Below are positions 6,947 through 14,908 of a stretch of 64,000 nt of DNA, in pieces. The notes beneath the pieces are model-generated. The model was not told where the DNA came from. It worked only from the letters and a program-made list of their open reading frames with translations, and searched no databases. The number at the start of each line of letters is the position of its first letter. Position 1 is the stretch's first letter. Both the position numbers and the translations under genes were made by a program. Source of the DNA: Microcella sp. (GTDB lineage Bacteria > Actinomycetota > Actinomycetes > Actinomycetales > Microbacteriaceae); contig NZ_CP075524.1 in the NCBI RefSeq assembly GCF_025808395.1, positions 248,001-312,000 of the forward strand, given 5' to 3'.

Positions 6947-8276
6947 GTTGATCTCTCTGCTCGCTGGCCTGCTTCTGACCATCGGCACCGGCTTCTTCGT
7001 GGCGAGCGAGTTCGCCCTCATCAATCTCGACCGCTCTGAGCTCGAAGCGCGTCAAGCGCGCGGCGAGAAGCGCCTGGGCCCCACCATCGCGGCGCTCAAG
7101 ATCACGTCGACGCACCTGTCGAGCGCCCAACTGGGCATCACCCTCACCACGCTGCTGACGGGGTTTCTGCTCGAGCCGGCGATCTCGAGCATGCTCGCCG
7201 AACCCTTGAGGTCGATCGGTCTGCCCGACGGCGCGATTCGACCCGTCGGCTCGATCACGGCCATCGTCATCGCCACCCTGCTGTCGATGATCGTCGGCGA
7301 GCTCGTGCCCAAGAACTTCGCGCTCAGCCTTCCGCGTCAGACGGCCAAGGTCGTGGTGCCGTTTCAGTGGGCGTTCACGACGGTGTTCAGGCCCGCGATC
7401 GTGGTGCTCAACGGTTCGGCCAACCGCATTCTGCTGTCGATGGGCGTCGAGCCGAAAGAAGAGCTCAGTGGTGCCCGCACCGCCGAAGAGCTCGCCTCGC
7501 TCGTGCGCCGGTCGGCGAGCCACGGCAGCCTCGACCACGACACCGCCACGCTGCTCTCGCGCACGCTCGCGTTCTCGCAGCACACCGCGCAAGACGTTAT
7601 GACGCCCCGACCGCGCGTGGCCGCCATCGAGCGCGGAGACAGTGCCCAGGCCGTCATCGAGCTCGCCCGAACGACGGGGCACTCGCGGTTTCCGGTGCTG
7701 GGCGAATCGATCGATGACGTCGTCGGGGTGGTGCACGTCAAGCAGGCCGTGGCGGTGCCGCGAGATCGCCGGGCCGATGTTCCGGCCTCGGCGCTGCAGA
7801 CCGAGCCGTTGCGCGTGCCCGAGACGATGAAGCTCGACACCCTGCTGGCAGAACTGCGCGGTCGCGGCTATCAGATGGCGATCGTCGTCGACGAGTACGG
7901 CGGAACCGCCGGGGTCGCCACCCTCGAAGATCTCGTCGAAGAACTCGTCGGCGAGGTGAGCGATGAGCATGATCAGGCGCGCGTCGACGTGGTGCGCTCG
8001 CGCAACTGGCTGACGTTTCCGGGTCTGCTGCGCCCCGACGAGCTGCAAGACCGCGCAGGCGTCTCGGTGCCCGAAGACGGCCCGTGGGAGACCGTCGGCG
8101 GATACCTCATGGCCGAGCTCGGCCGGGTTCCCGTCGTGGGCGACACCGTCGAGATCGCCACGGGAACCTTCCGCATCGAGCGACTCGACGGCAGGCGCAT
8201 CGACCGGGTGCGATTCACGCCGCTCGCCACGGGTGAGATCTCGATCGTGCAGCCTCAGGCGGGTGAGCGTCGATGA
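6936..8276 (+). CDS. CNNM/CorC (HlyC) family divalent-cation transporter
   Basis: A 446-residue membrane protein. A DUF21/CNNM transmembrane domain (residues 1-190; ASEFALINLDRSELEARQARGE, then the GELVPKNFALSLP motif) precedes a CBS pair (about 205-330) and a C-terminal CorC_HlyC domain (about 345-430; LLRPDELQDRAGV). Family members export or exchange Mg2+/Co2+. GTG 6936 lies inside the end of the leader ORF, with only a G-run (6926-6930) as a weak ribosome-binding site, suggesting translational coupling. Its stop overlaps the ATG of the second CNNM gene (8273), forming a two-gene operon. Confidence 0.9.
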   Translation: MSSELISLLAGLLLTIGTGFFVASEFALINLDRSELEARQARGEKRLGPTIAALKITSTHLSSAQLGITLTTLLTGFLLEPAISSMLAEPLRSIGLPDGAIRPVGSITAIVIATLLSMIVGELVPKNFALSLPRQTAKVVVPFQWAFTTVFRPAIVVLNGSANRILLSMGVEPKEELSGARTAEELASLVRRSASHGSLDHDTATLLSRTLAFSQHTAQDVMTPRPRVAAIERGDSAQAVIELARTTGHSRFPVLGESIDDVVGVVHVKQAVAVPRDRRADVPASALQTEPLRVPETMKLDTLLAELRGRGYQMAIVVDEYGGTAGVATLEDLVEELVGEVSDEHDQARVDVVRSRNWLTFPGLLRPDELQDRAGVSVPEDGPWETVGGYLMAELGRVPVVGDTVEIATGTFRIERLDGRRIDRVRFTPLATGEISIVQPQAGERR

Positions 8277-9322
8277 CCGAATCTGATTGGTGGGGCATCG
8301 CCTGGCTGGTGGTGCTGCTCGCCGGCAACGCCTTCTTCGTCGGCGCCGAGTTCGCGGTGGTCGCGGCGAAGCGCTCGCAGGTCGAGCCTCGTGCCGAGGC
8401 GGGTTCGCGCGCGGCGAAGACTGCTCTGTGGGCGATGGAGCACGCCACCCTCATGCTCGCGACGTGCCAGTTGGGCATCACGATCTGCTCGCTGCTGATC
8501 TTGAACGTCTCAGAACCGGCGATCAAGCACCTCGTCGAGATTCCGCTCGGGCTCACGGGTTTGAGCCCAGAGTGGATCGCGGGCATCGCCTTCACGATCG
8601 CGCTGCTGCTCGTCACCTACCTGCACGTCGTGTTCGGCGAGATGGTGCCGAAGAACCTGTCGTTCTCGCTGCCGACGCGCGCCGTGCTCATTCTGGCGCC
8701 GCCGCTCGTGGTGATCTCGCGCATTCTGTCGCCGGTCATCCGGGGTCTCAATGCGATCGCGAATGGCGTGCTGCGCTTGTTCCGCGTCGAGCCGAAAGAT
8801 GAGGCCGCGAGCGCGTTCACCCTCGAAGAGGTCGAGACGATCGTGCGGCAGTCGACTCGCGAAGGGCTGCTGCTCGACGCCACTGGGGCACTCACGGCGG
8901 CGTTCGAGTTCACGACGAAGATCGTGAGCGACGTGGCATTGCCGATGGATGCCCTCACCGCCCTGCCCGAAGACGCCAGCGCTCTCGACCTCGAGCGTGC
9001 GGTCGCCCAGCGCGGGTTCAGTCGCTACGTGCTGCTCGACGAGCAGGGTGAGCCGACCGGCTATCTGCACTTGAAAGATGTCATCGACCTGCCCGACGAC
9101 GAGCTCGACGACCCCGTGCCGCCGAAGCGCATTCGTCGACTCGTGTCGATTCCCGGTTCTGCCGACCTCGAAGACGCGCTCGCGATCATGCGCCGCTCAG
9201 GTGCGCACCTCGCGCGTTCTGTCGACGCCGAGGGCAACACTGCTGGAGTGCTCTTTCTCGAAGACATCATCGAAGAGCTCGTCGGCGAGGTGCACGACGC
9301 GACGCAGCGCGGGTGGCGGTAG
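8273..9322 (+). CDS. CNNM family transporter, short form without CorC_HlyC domain
   Basis: A 349-residue paralogue of the preceding protein. It has the DUF21 membrane domain (AGNAFFVGAEFAVVAAKRSQ; FGEMVPKNLSFSLPTRA) and a CBS-pair region ending in LFLEDIIEELVGEV, then stops, so it lacks the C-terminal CorC_HlyC domain. Start ATG overlaps the upstream stop by 4 bases (ATGA). Probably the two proteins form a heteromer or act as a matched pair, which is common in actinobacteria; this pairing is inferred from the operon. It converges on the flavin oxidoreductase with a 9-base gap. Confidence 0.9.
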   Translation: MTESDWWGIAWLVVLLAGNAFFVGAEFAVVAAKRSQVEPRAEAGSRAAKTALWAMEHATLMLATCQLGITICSLLILNVSEPAIKHLVEIPLGLTGLSPEWIAGIAFTIALLLVTYLHVVFGEMVPKNLSFSLPTRAVLILAPPLVVISRILSPVIRGLNAIANGVLRLFRVEPKDEAASAFTLEEVETIVRQSTREGLLLDATGALTAAFEFTTKIVSDVALPMDALTALPEDASALDLERAVAQRGFSRYVLLDEQGEPTGYLHLKDVIDLPDDELDDPVPPKRIRRLVSIPGSADLEDALAIMRRSGAHLARSVDAEGNTAGVLFLEDIIEELVGEVHDATQRGWR

Positions 9323-9331
9323 TTCTGGGGA

Positions 9332-10471
9332 TCAGCGATACGCGCGAAGGTACTGCGGGGGCGTGCCGACGGGTACTCCGTCAACTTCGACGCCGAGCTC
9401 GCGGGCGAAGCGCAGTGGGGCGTGCGGGTCGCGCATGAACTCGCGGCCCATCATGACGGCGTCGGCCTGACCGCTCGCGACGATCTTCTCGGCCTGCGCC
9501 GCCTCGGTGATGAGCCCGACGGCGTTGACGAGCACGCCGCCCTCGGTGCGCACGGTCTCGGCGAACGGCACCTGATACCCCGGCCCCGTCTCGATGCGTG
9601 CGCGCACGAGCCCCCCAGACGAGATGTCGAACAGGTCGGCGCCGGCGTCGAGCGCCCACGCGGCGACGGTGGCGGTGTCGTGCTCGTTCCAGCCGGCGAC
9701 TCCCGACTCGGTGAGCCCGTGCGACTCGAGCCACGCGTCGTCGACCCAGTCGCTCGCCGAGAAGCGCACGAGCATCGGCACGTCGACCTCGGCGCGCACG
9801 GCGCGCACGATGTCGAGCAGCAGGCGCGCGCGATTCTCGAGGCTTCCGCCCCACTGATCGTCGCGCGTGTTCGACAGGGGCGAGAGAAACTGGTGCAGCA
9901 GGTAGCCATGTGCGGCATGGATTTCGACGAGATCGAAGCCCGCATCGACGCTGCGGCGGGCTGCGTCGGCGAACGCGGCCACGACATCCTGAATGCCCGC
10001 CTCATCGAGCGCCACGGGCGCGGCGTAGCCGTCGAAGGCGATCGCCGATGCCGATACAGTCTGCCAGCCGCCGAGCTCGACGGGCACGGTGCCGCTGCCG
10101 GTCGCGCCCTTCGCGAGCGCGCCCCACTCGGGAAAGATCGAGGCCTTGCGGCCGGCATGGGCGAGTTGGATGCCCGCCGCGGCTCCTTGCGAATGCACGA
10201 AGTCGACCACGCGCGACCACGCGTGAGCCTGCGCGTCGTTGTAGATGCCGGTGTCGTGCGGGCTGATGCGGCCCTCGGGCACGACGGCTGTCGCCTCGGC
10301 CATGACCATGCCGGCCCCGCCCCGGGCGAACGAGCCCAGGTGCACGAGATGCCAGTCGGTGGGCACGCCGTCGGCGGCGGTCACCGAGTACTGGCACAGG
10401 GGAGACACCCACAGCCGGTTGCGAAGGGTGAGCGAGCGCAGGGTGAGGGGGCTGAAGAGCGAAGAGGTCAC
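9332..10471 (-). CDS. NADH:flavin oxidoreductase, Old Yellow Enzyme family (YqjM-like)
   Basis: A 379-residue FMN enzyme that reduces activated C=C bonds such as quinones, maleimides and nitro-compounds. Visible features are SPLCQYS near the N-terminus (the YqjM-type redox-tuning Cys), the substrate-anchoring histidines in EIHAAHGYLLHQFLSP, the LVRFSASDW barrel strand, MGREFMRDP, and a C-terminal QYLRAYR arginine typical of the thermophilic-like/YqjM subclass. GTG 10471 fits because an exact SigR-type promoter ends a few bases upstream. Likely a detoxification enzyme of the thiol-stress regulon. Physiological substrate unknown. Confidence 0.9.
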   Translation of the reverse strand: MTSSLFSPLTLRSLTLRNRLWVSPLCQYSVTAADGVPTDWHLVHLGSFARGGAGMVMAEATAVVPEGRISPHDTGIYNDAQAHAWSRVVDFVHSQGAAAGIQLAHAGRKASIFPEWGALAKGATGSGTVPVELGGWQTVSASAIAFDGYAAPVALDEAGIQDVVAAFADAARRSVDAGFDLVEIHAAHGYLLHQFLSPLSNTRDDQWGGSLENRARLLLDIVRAVRAEVDVPMLVRFSASDWVDDAWLESHGLTESGVAGWNEHDTATVAAWALDAGADLFDISSGGLVRARIETGPGYQVPFAETVRTEGGVLVNAVGLITEAAQAEKIVASGQADAVMMGREFMRDPHAPLRFARELGVEVDGVPVGTPPQYLRAYR

Positions 10472-10481
10472 GACACCATCC

Positions 10482-10507
10482 AACCGCAGCCGGTAGCCGA
10501 TGATTCC
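10482..10507 (-). promoter_or_regulatory. SigR/SigH-type promoter (GGAAT-N18-GTT) for the flavin oxidoreductase
   Basis: On the minus strand GGAAT (10507-10503) and GTT (10484-10482) are separated by 18 bases, identical in spacing to the sigR promoter. The predicted start is within a few bases of the GTG at 10471, so the mRNA would have almost no leader. Confidence 0.75.
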
Positions 10508-10522
10508 CTCTGCCCTGCTCGA

Positions 10523-10528
10523 TAGGGT
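10523..10528 (+). promoter_or_regulatory. -10 element TAGGGT, leaderless promoter of nnrD
   Basis: TAGGGT ends 6 bases before GTG 10535. This favours 10535 over the in-frame GTG at 10529 as the real start. Confidence 0.5.
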
Positions 10529-10534
10529 GTGCGC

Positions 10535-11392
10535 GTGACCGAACACCCGCAGTTGTCGTCAGCCGATGCCGCCGCCCTCGTGCGCGTGCCGACAGCCGAT
10601 GACGACAAGTATTCGCGCGGGGTCGTCGGCTTCGTGACGGGGTCGACGCGCTACCCGGGTGCGGCCGTGCTCGGTGTCGAAGCAGCGCTGCGCACCGGAG
10701 TAGGCATGGTGCGCTATCTGGGGCCCGCTCGACCGACCGAGCTCGTGCTGCAGCGTCGCCCCGAGGCTGTGGCCGACGAGGGACGCGTGCAGGCCTGGGT
10801 CGTCGGCTCAGGCATGCACGATGTGAGCCGAGAGACGCTCGGTGACGAGGCAGCCGAGCGTGTGGGCGCGGCACTCGAGAGCGGGCATCCGGTGGTCATC
10901 GATGCCGGAGCGATCGATGCAGTCTCGATCGAACGGGCCGTCGCCGCCGGCTCGCCCGTCGTCGTCACGCCCCACGTCGGCGAGCTCGCGAGGTTGCTCG
11001 GTCGTGAGCGCTCAGTGGTCGCCGACGCCCCGCTCGAGGCGGCGCGCGAGGTAGCGGCGCACGACGGCGTGGTTGTGCTGCTCAAGGGCCACACCACGAG
11101 GGCCGTCGCTCCGGGAGGCGCTGTCGTCGAGGCCCGATCTGCTCCGGCCTGGCTCGCGACCGCCGGTGCCGGCGACGCCCTCGGTGGAGTGCTCGGTGCA
11201 CTGCTCGCCTCGCACGCCGACGACCTGGCGGCCGACCCCGATCGCTCCCTGCTGGCCCGGCTCGCTGCTGCCGCAGCCGTCATCCACGGGCTCGCTGCCG
11301 AGCGGGCGTCGGGCGGGGGCCCGCTCACGGTGCTCGACCTCTGCGCCGCCATCTCGCCGGTCATCGCCGAGCTCGTGGCGGGCCGCGAGTGA
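10535..11392 (+). CDS. nnrD: ADP/ATP-dependent NAD(P)H-hydrate dehydratase
   Basis: A 285-residue ribokinase-like enzyme that dehydrates the S-form of damaged NAD(P)H hydrate, using ATP or ADP. Motifs: KYSRGVVGFVTGSTRYPGAA near the start, VVTPHVGELARLLG, LLKGHTT, and the nucleotide/catalytic TAGAGDALGGVLGALLA near residue 210. Only the dehydratase (YjeF C-terminal) domain is present; the epimerase domain is absent. Its stop overlaps the next gene's start by 4 bases. Confidence 0.88.
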   Translation: MTEHPQLSSADAAALVRVPTADDDKYSRGVVGFVTGSTRYPGAAVLGVEAALRTGVGMVRYLGPARPTELVLQRRPEAVADEGRVQAWVVGSGMHDVSRETLGDEAAERVGAALESGHPVVIDAGAIDAVSIERAVAAGSPVVVTPHVGELARLLGRERSVVADAPLEAAREVAAHDGVVVLLKGHTTRAVAPGGAVVEARSAPAWLATAGAGDALGGVLGALLASHADDLAADPDRSLLARLAAAAAVIHGLAAERASGGGPLTVLDLCAAISPVIAELVAGRE

Positions 11393-12648
11393 GGCGAATC
11401 GCCGGCAGCGCTGTCTCGCTCTGGCTGGCGTTCGCGGCCGTGCACCTGTGGCTCGGGTTTCTCAACCTCTACGGCCCGGGGCTGCCCATGGGCGACGTCA
11501 CCTATGTGTACCTGTTCTGGGTCGAGCGCGGGTTCACGGTGGGCGAGTGGGTGGGGCTCGACACCGAGTGGGTCTACCCGGTGCTCGCGCTCGTGCCCAT
11601 GCTCGCCGCCTACGTCTTCGGCCCCGACCTCTACGCCTCGACGTGGCTGACGATCGTCATGGCCCTCAACGCTGTCGCGCTCGTCTCGATCATCGGAGTG
11701 CACGAGCGCGCGCGGCGTGCGCCCGTCGCCTGGTGGTGGATGCTCTTCTTGGTGCTCGTCGGCCCGATCGCGCTCGGTCGCATCGACGCCGTGACGGTGC
11801 CTCTCGCCATCGTCGCCGTCATGCTCATCGCCGACCACCCGAGGTGGGGCGGTGCTCTGCTCGCCATCGGCGCCTGGATCAAAGTGTGGCCCGCCGCTCT
11901 CGTGCTCGCCGCCGTCGTCGCGCTGCGTGCGCGCGCAGCCGTGGCCGCCTCGGTGGCGATCGTGTCGGGTGCCGTGGTCGCTCTCGCACTCGCGTTCGGG
12001 TCGCTGCTCGCCCTCGTCAGCCCCGTCATGCAGCAGACCTCGCGCGGCGTGCAGGTCGAGGCGGTCGTCGCGACGCCGTGGCTCTGGGCTGCGGCGGCGG
12101 GGGTGCCGGGCACGCGCGTCTACTACGACCAGGGCATTCTCACGTGGCAAGTGCTCGGCGAGGGCACGTCGCTCGTCGCCGATCTCATGACCCCGCTGCT
12201 CGCGCTCGCGGTGCTCGCCATCGTCGTGCTGGGGCTCGTCGCGATGCGGCGCGGGGTCGCCGAACTCGACCTCTTTCCGGTGCTGTCGCTCGCCCTCGTC
12301 ATGACGCTCATCGTCGTCAACAAGGTGGGCTCTCCGCAGTTCGCCACGTGGATCGCCGTGCCCGTCGTGCTGGGCCTCGCCTGGCAGAGATGGGGAGGCA
12401 TGTCGTTCACGGTTCCTGCCGTGCTCGGGCTCGCGATCGCGGCGCTCACGCAGTCGTTCTATCCCGTGCAGTATGGTGCCCTGCTGTCGCTCGAGCCCGC
12501 TCTGCTCGCGGCGCTCACCGCGCGCAACGTGCTCTACCTCGTGCTGCTCGGGTGGGCCGTTCAGCGGCTCGCGGTACTGTGCAGGCGACCGCGCGTTGCG
12601 CCCGCCACGCCCCCCGTCGCGGTCGACGAAGGAGGAGCATCCGCATGA
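11389..12648 (+). CDS. Polytopic membrane protein, probable GT87-type (DUF2029) polyprenol-dependent mannosyltransferase
   Basis: A 419-residue protein with about ten hydrophobic segments, GTG start overlapping the nnrD stop. The N-terminal loop GPGLPMGDVTYVYLFWVERG carries an acidic residue after the first membrane span, as in GT-C glycosyltransferases. LGRIDAVTVPLAIVAVM and GAWIKVWPAALVL resemble the GT87 'LK.xP' region. It probably adds mannose from a polyprenyl donor to a cell-envelope glycan; substrate is unknown. Overlaps the thiamine-binding-family gene by 4 bases. Confidence 0.7.
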   Translation: MRRIAGSAVSLWLAFAAVHLWLGFLNLYGPGLPMGDVTYVYLFWVERGFTVGEWVGLDTEWVYPVLALVPMLAAYVFGPDLYASTWLTIVMALNAVALVSIIGVHERARRAPVAWWWMLFLVLVGPIALGRIDAVTVPLAIVAVMLIADHPRWGGALLAIGAWIKVWPAALVLAAVVALRARAAVAASVAIVSGAVVALALAFGSLLALVSPVMQQTSRGVQVEAVVATPWLWAAAAGVPGTRVYYDQGILTWQVLGEGTSLVADLMTPLLALAVLAIVVLGLVAMRRGVAELDLFPVLSLALVMTLIVVNKVGSPQFATWIAVPVVLGLAWQRWGGMSFTVPAVLGLAIAALTQSFYPVQYGALLSLEPALLAALTARNVLYLVLLGWAVQRLAVLCRRPRVAPATPPVAVDEGGASA

Positions 12649-12956
12649 TCGTCGCATTCTCAGTCGCCCCGTCGGGCGGTTCGTCAACCGACTCGGTGCA
12701 CGATGCCGTCGCCGCCGCCGTGAAGGTGGTGCGAGCGTCGGGGCTGCCGAATCGCACGTCGTCAATGTTCACCGAGATCGAGGGGGAGTGGGACGAGGTG
12801 ATGGCAGTGGTGAAAGACGCGACGCTCGCCGTCGCCGAGTATGGCACTCGGGTGTCGCTCGTGCTCAAGGCCGACTATCGGCCAGGGCACGTGGGCGAGC
12901 TCGACGGCAAGGTGCAGCGGCTCGAGGCCGCGATCGAGCGCCGAGAGCGCGCCTAG
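12645..12956 (+). CDS. MTH1187/YkoF-like thiamine-binding family protein (DUF77)
   Basis: A 103-residue cytosolic protein, MIVAFSVAPSGGSSTDSVHD with VVRASGLPNRTSSMFTEIEGEWDEVM and VSLVLKADYRPG. These are hallmark stretches of the MTH1187 family, a ferredoxin-like fold that binds thiamine or related small ligands. ATG 12645 follows GGAGGAGC and overlaps the upstream stop. Its TAG shares the palindrome CTAG with the stop of the convergent response regulator, a 4-base tail-to-tail overlap. Function inside the cell is not established. Confidence 0.85.
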   Translation: MIVAFSVAPSGGSSTDSVHDAVAAAVKVVRASGLPNRTSSMFTEIEGEWDEVMAVVKDATLAVAEYGTRVSLVLKADYRPGHVGELDGKVQRLEAAIERRERA

Positions 12957-13624
12957 AGCCCGCCGCCTCCGCCAGGCGCATCGACGAGAATGCCGTCGGT
13001 GATCGCCTGCTTGCGCAGAGCCACCTTCGTGCCCACGTCGATGCCTGCAATGCGGTACTTCTCGCGGATGCGCTTGAGGTAGCTCTTTGCGGTCTCTTCA
13101 GAGATGCCGAGTTGATACGCCACTGTCTTGACGGGCTCGCCGGCACCGTACAGCGCCATGACGCGCCGCTCTTGAGCGCTCAGCCGCGGCGAACCGCCGA
13201 CGTCGGCGGCGTTGAGCGCCAGGTCGAGCTCAGCCGAGATGAACGACTCGCCCTGGCGCGCGGCCCGGATGGCTTCGACGATCATGCCGGCGTCTTCGCT
13301 CTTCACGAGATACCCGAGGGCTCCGGCGCTCAGGGCCTCGCGCACGACGTTTGGTTCGCTGTAGGTGCTCATGAGCACGACACGCACCCCCATCGACTTG
13401 AGGGTCTGAATCTTCAGCGACACCGGAATGTTGTCTTTGAGGTCGAGATCGAGCAGTACGACGTCGACCGGAAACGCAGGGTGCGAGAGCAGGTCGGGCC
13501 AGGTGGCCACCGCAGCCACCATGTCGATGTCGTCGGCCGCTTGCCTGATCCACTCGGTGAGAGCACCGAGCAGCATGCGGTGATCATCGACGAGTGCCAG
13601 TCGAATCTGCGAGTGGGTGACCAT
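12953..13624 (-). CDS. NarL/LuxR-family response regulator
   Basis: A 223-residue two-component regulator. Receiver domain (residues 6-125) has the acidic pair D13-D14, phosphoacceptor D59 in VVLLDLDL, Thr/Ser at LMSTYS and Lys in GYLVKSED. A LuxR-type helix-turn-helix follows (LSAQERRVMALYGAGEPVKTVA, SEETAKSYLKRIREKY). It ends in a glycine-rich tail. ATG 13624 has AGGAGG 8 bases upstream. It lies last in the operon kinase-membrane protein-regulator, so it probably responds to the kinase at 14905-16068. Confidence 0.92.
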   Translation of the reverse strand: MVTHSQIRLALVDDHRMLLGALTEWIRQAADDIDMVAAVATWPDLLSHPAFPVDVVLLDLDLKDNIPVSLKIQTLKSMGVRVVLMSTYSEPNVVREALSAGALGYLVKSEDAGMIVEAIRAARQGESFISAELDLALNAADVGGSPRLSAQERRVMALYGAGEPVKTVAYQLGISEETAKSYLKRIREKYRIAGIDVGTKVALRKQAITDGILVDAPGGGGGL

Positions 13625-13651
13625 GATGGTGCCTCCTGCGTGTCCGCGTTG

Positions 13652-14908
13652 TCAGCTCGGCCGAGCTGCATCGACTGGGTTGTCGACCGCGCAGTCGAGG
13701 TCGATGCGCAGCGCACCGTTGACTGTGTTGTCACTGTATCGCCCGACCCGGTCGAGAGCCTCCCACACACCGGAGTCGACTCGATTGCGCTTCAAACCGG
13801 TGACCTCGATCGCGATCGGAATCAGCAGCTGCTGGCCGATCGTCGACCGCTCGGGGTCGAGCGGCCCGAGCGTGATCGAGATCGCACGCGAGGGCGACAC
13901 CCCCTGCGGGTCGGCCGAGAGCAACCACAGCGCCGCGAGCAGCGAGTCGCGCTGCACATCATCGAGCAGCCCGGCGAGCGTCGCCGAGTCGCTCACCGTG
14001 ACGCGCCGACCCAGATGGTCAGACTCGCTGACCGCGTGAAAGAGCCACGTCTCACGACGACCCTCGATGAGGTGCAGCCGAAGCTCGGTGGCGAGCGTCG
14101 ACGCCCGCGCCGCGAATGACGGCGGCAGCGGCAGGGGAGCCTCGCCGCTGGCCACGGCCTCGAGCAGCTCTTCGGCGTCGAGATCGAGCCGAGCAAGCTC
14201 TTCGCTCGCGAGCATGCCGACGGCCAAGCGGGGCGCGGTGACGGTCGACTGCACGAGCACGCGGTCGAGCTCGCGCTTAAGCATCCGCTCGAATCCGCTG
14301 ACCAGCAGCACCCCGGTGATTCCAGGCCCGACAGCGAGGGCGACCGTGACGAGCTGTGCGGGAATCGTGACGGGAGTCAGCGGAGTGGTCGTGACGATCG
14401 CTGCGATGAAAGCGACGCCCAGCGCGCCGGCAGCGACCAGAACCTCCCACCGCGCGCGCAGCGTCACGATGATGAGCAGCACGAAGCCGGCCGACACCGA
14501 TGCTGTGGCGTACCTGCCCACATCGCCGAGCGGTGCGATGGCGACGAAGTCGAGCCAGACGACGCCCGCGAGCGAGGCGAGAAACACACCGTAGAGCCAG
14601 TCGGGCAGTCGTTCGCCGGTGGCCGAGATGGTGATGGTGAGGCCGAGAAACGTCACCATGAGCAGCAACCATGCCCCCACGATGGGCAGCAGCGACGGGT
14701 AGTCGCCGGCACGCAGCATGAAGAGGGCGATGCCGAGCATCGACTGCAGTGCGGCGATGATGGCCACCCCGAGCCCGAGAAAGCCCGAACCCAGCGCCGA
14801 GGCGTGCGTCGACGACGGAGACCCGCGCCGCGTCGACGAACGAGCGCCGGCCGGTCGCACGAGCGAGCCGAGCGTGGTCTCTTCGGGGGGAGAGTACCGA
14901 GAACTCAT
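13652..14908 (-). CDS. Membrane protein between histidine kinase and response regulator
   Basis: A 418-residue protein of unrecognised family. Residues 1-35 are a Ser/Arg-rich cytosolic lead. Residues 36-220 hold six to eight hydrophobic segments. The remaining ~200 residues are soluble, with an acidic helix LDLDAEELLEAVASGEAPLP and a region resembling a degenerate signalling domain (RRVTVSDSATLAGLLDDVQRDSLLAALWLLS, in two parts). It has no N, G1 or G2 ATP-binding box, so it is not itself a kinase. ATG overlaps the kinase stop (ATGA). Context suggests a third component of the two-component system, either sensor or modulator. Confidence 0.75.
   Translation of the reverse strand: MSSRYSPPEETTLGSLVRPAGARSSTRRGSPSSTHASALGSGFLGLGVAIIAALQSMLGIALFMLRAGDYPSLLPIVGAWLLLMVTFLGLTITISATGERLPDWLYGVFLASLAGVVWLDFVAIAPLGDVGRYATASVSAGFVLLIIVTLRARWEVLVAAGALGVAFIAAIVTTTPLTPVTIPAQLVTVALAVGPGITGVLLVSGFERMLKRELDRVLVQSTVTAPRLAVGMLASEELARLDLDAEELLEAVASGEAPLPLPPSFAARASTLATELRLHLIEGRRETWLFHAVSESDHLGRRVTVSDSATLAGLLDDVQRDSLLAALWLLSADPQGVSPSRAISITLGPLDPERSTIGQQLLIPIAIEVTGLKRNRVDSGVWEALDRVGRYSDNTVNGALRIDLDCAVDNPVDAARPS

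Noticed and set aside
11073..12956. A 627-codon frame overlapping nnrD, the GT87-like gene and the thiamine-binding gene
   Set aside because: It is extremely Arg/Ala-rich, crosses three real genes in another frame, and only its tail in the correct frame is the real MTH1187-family protein.
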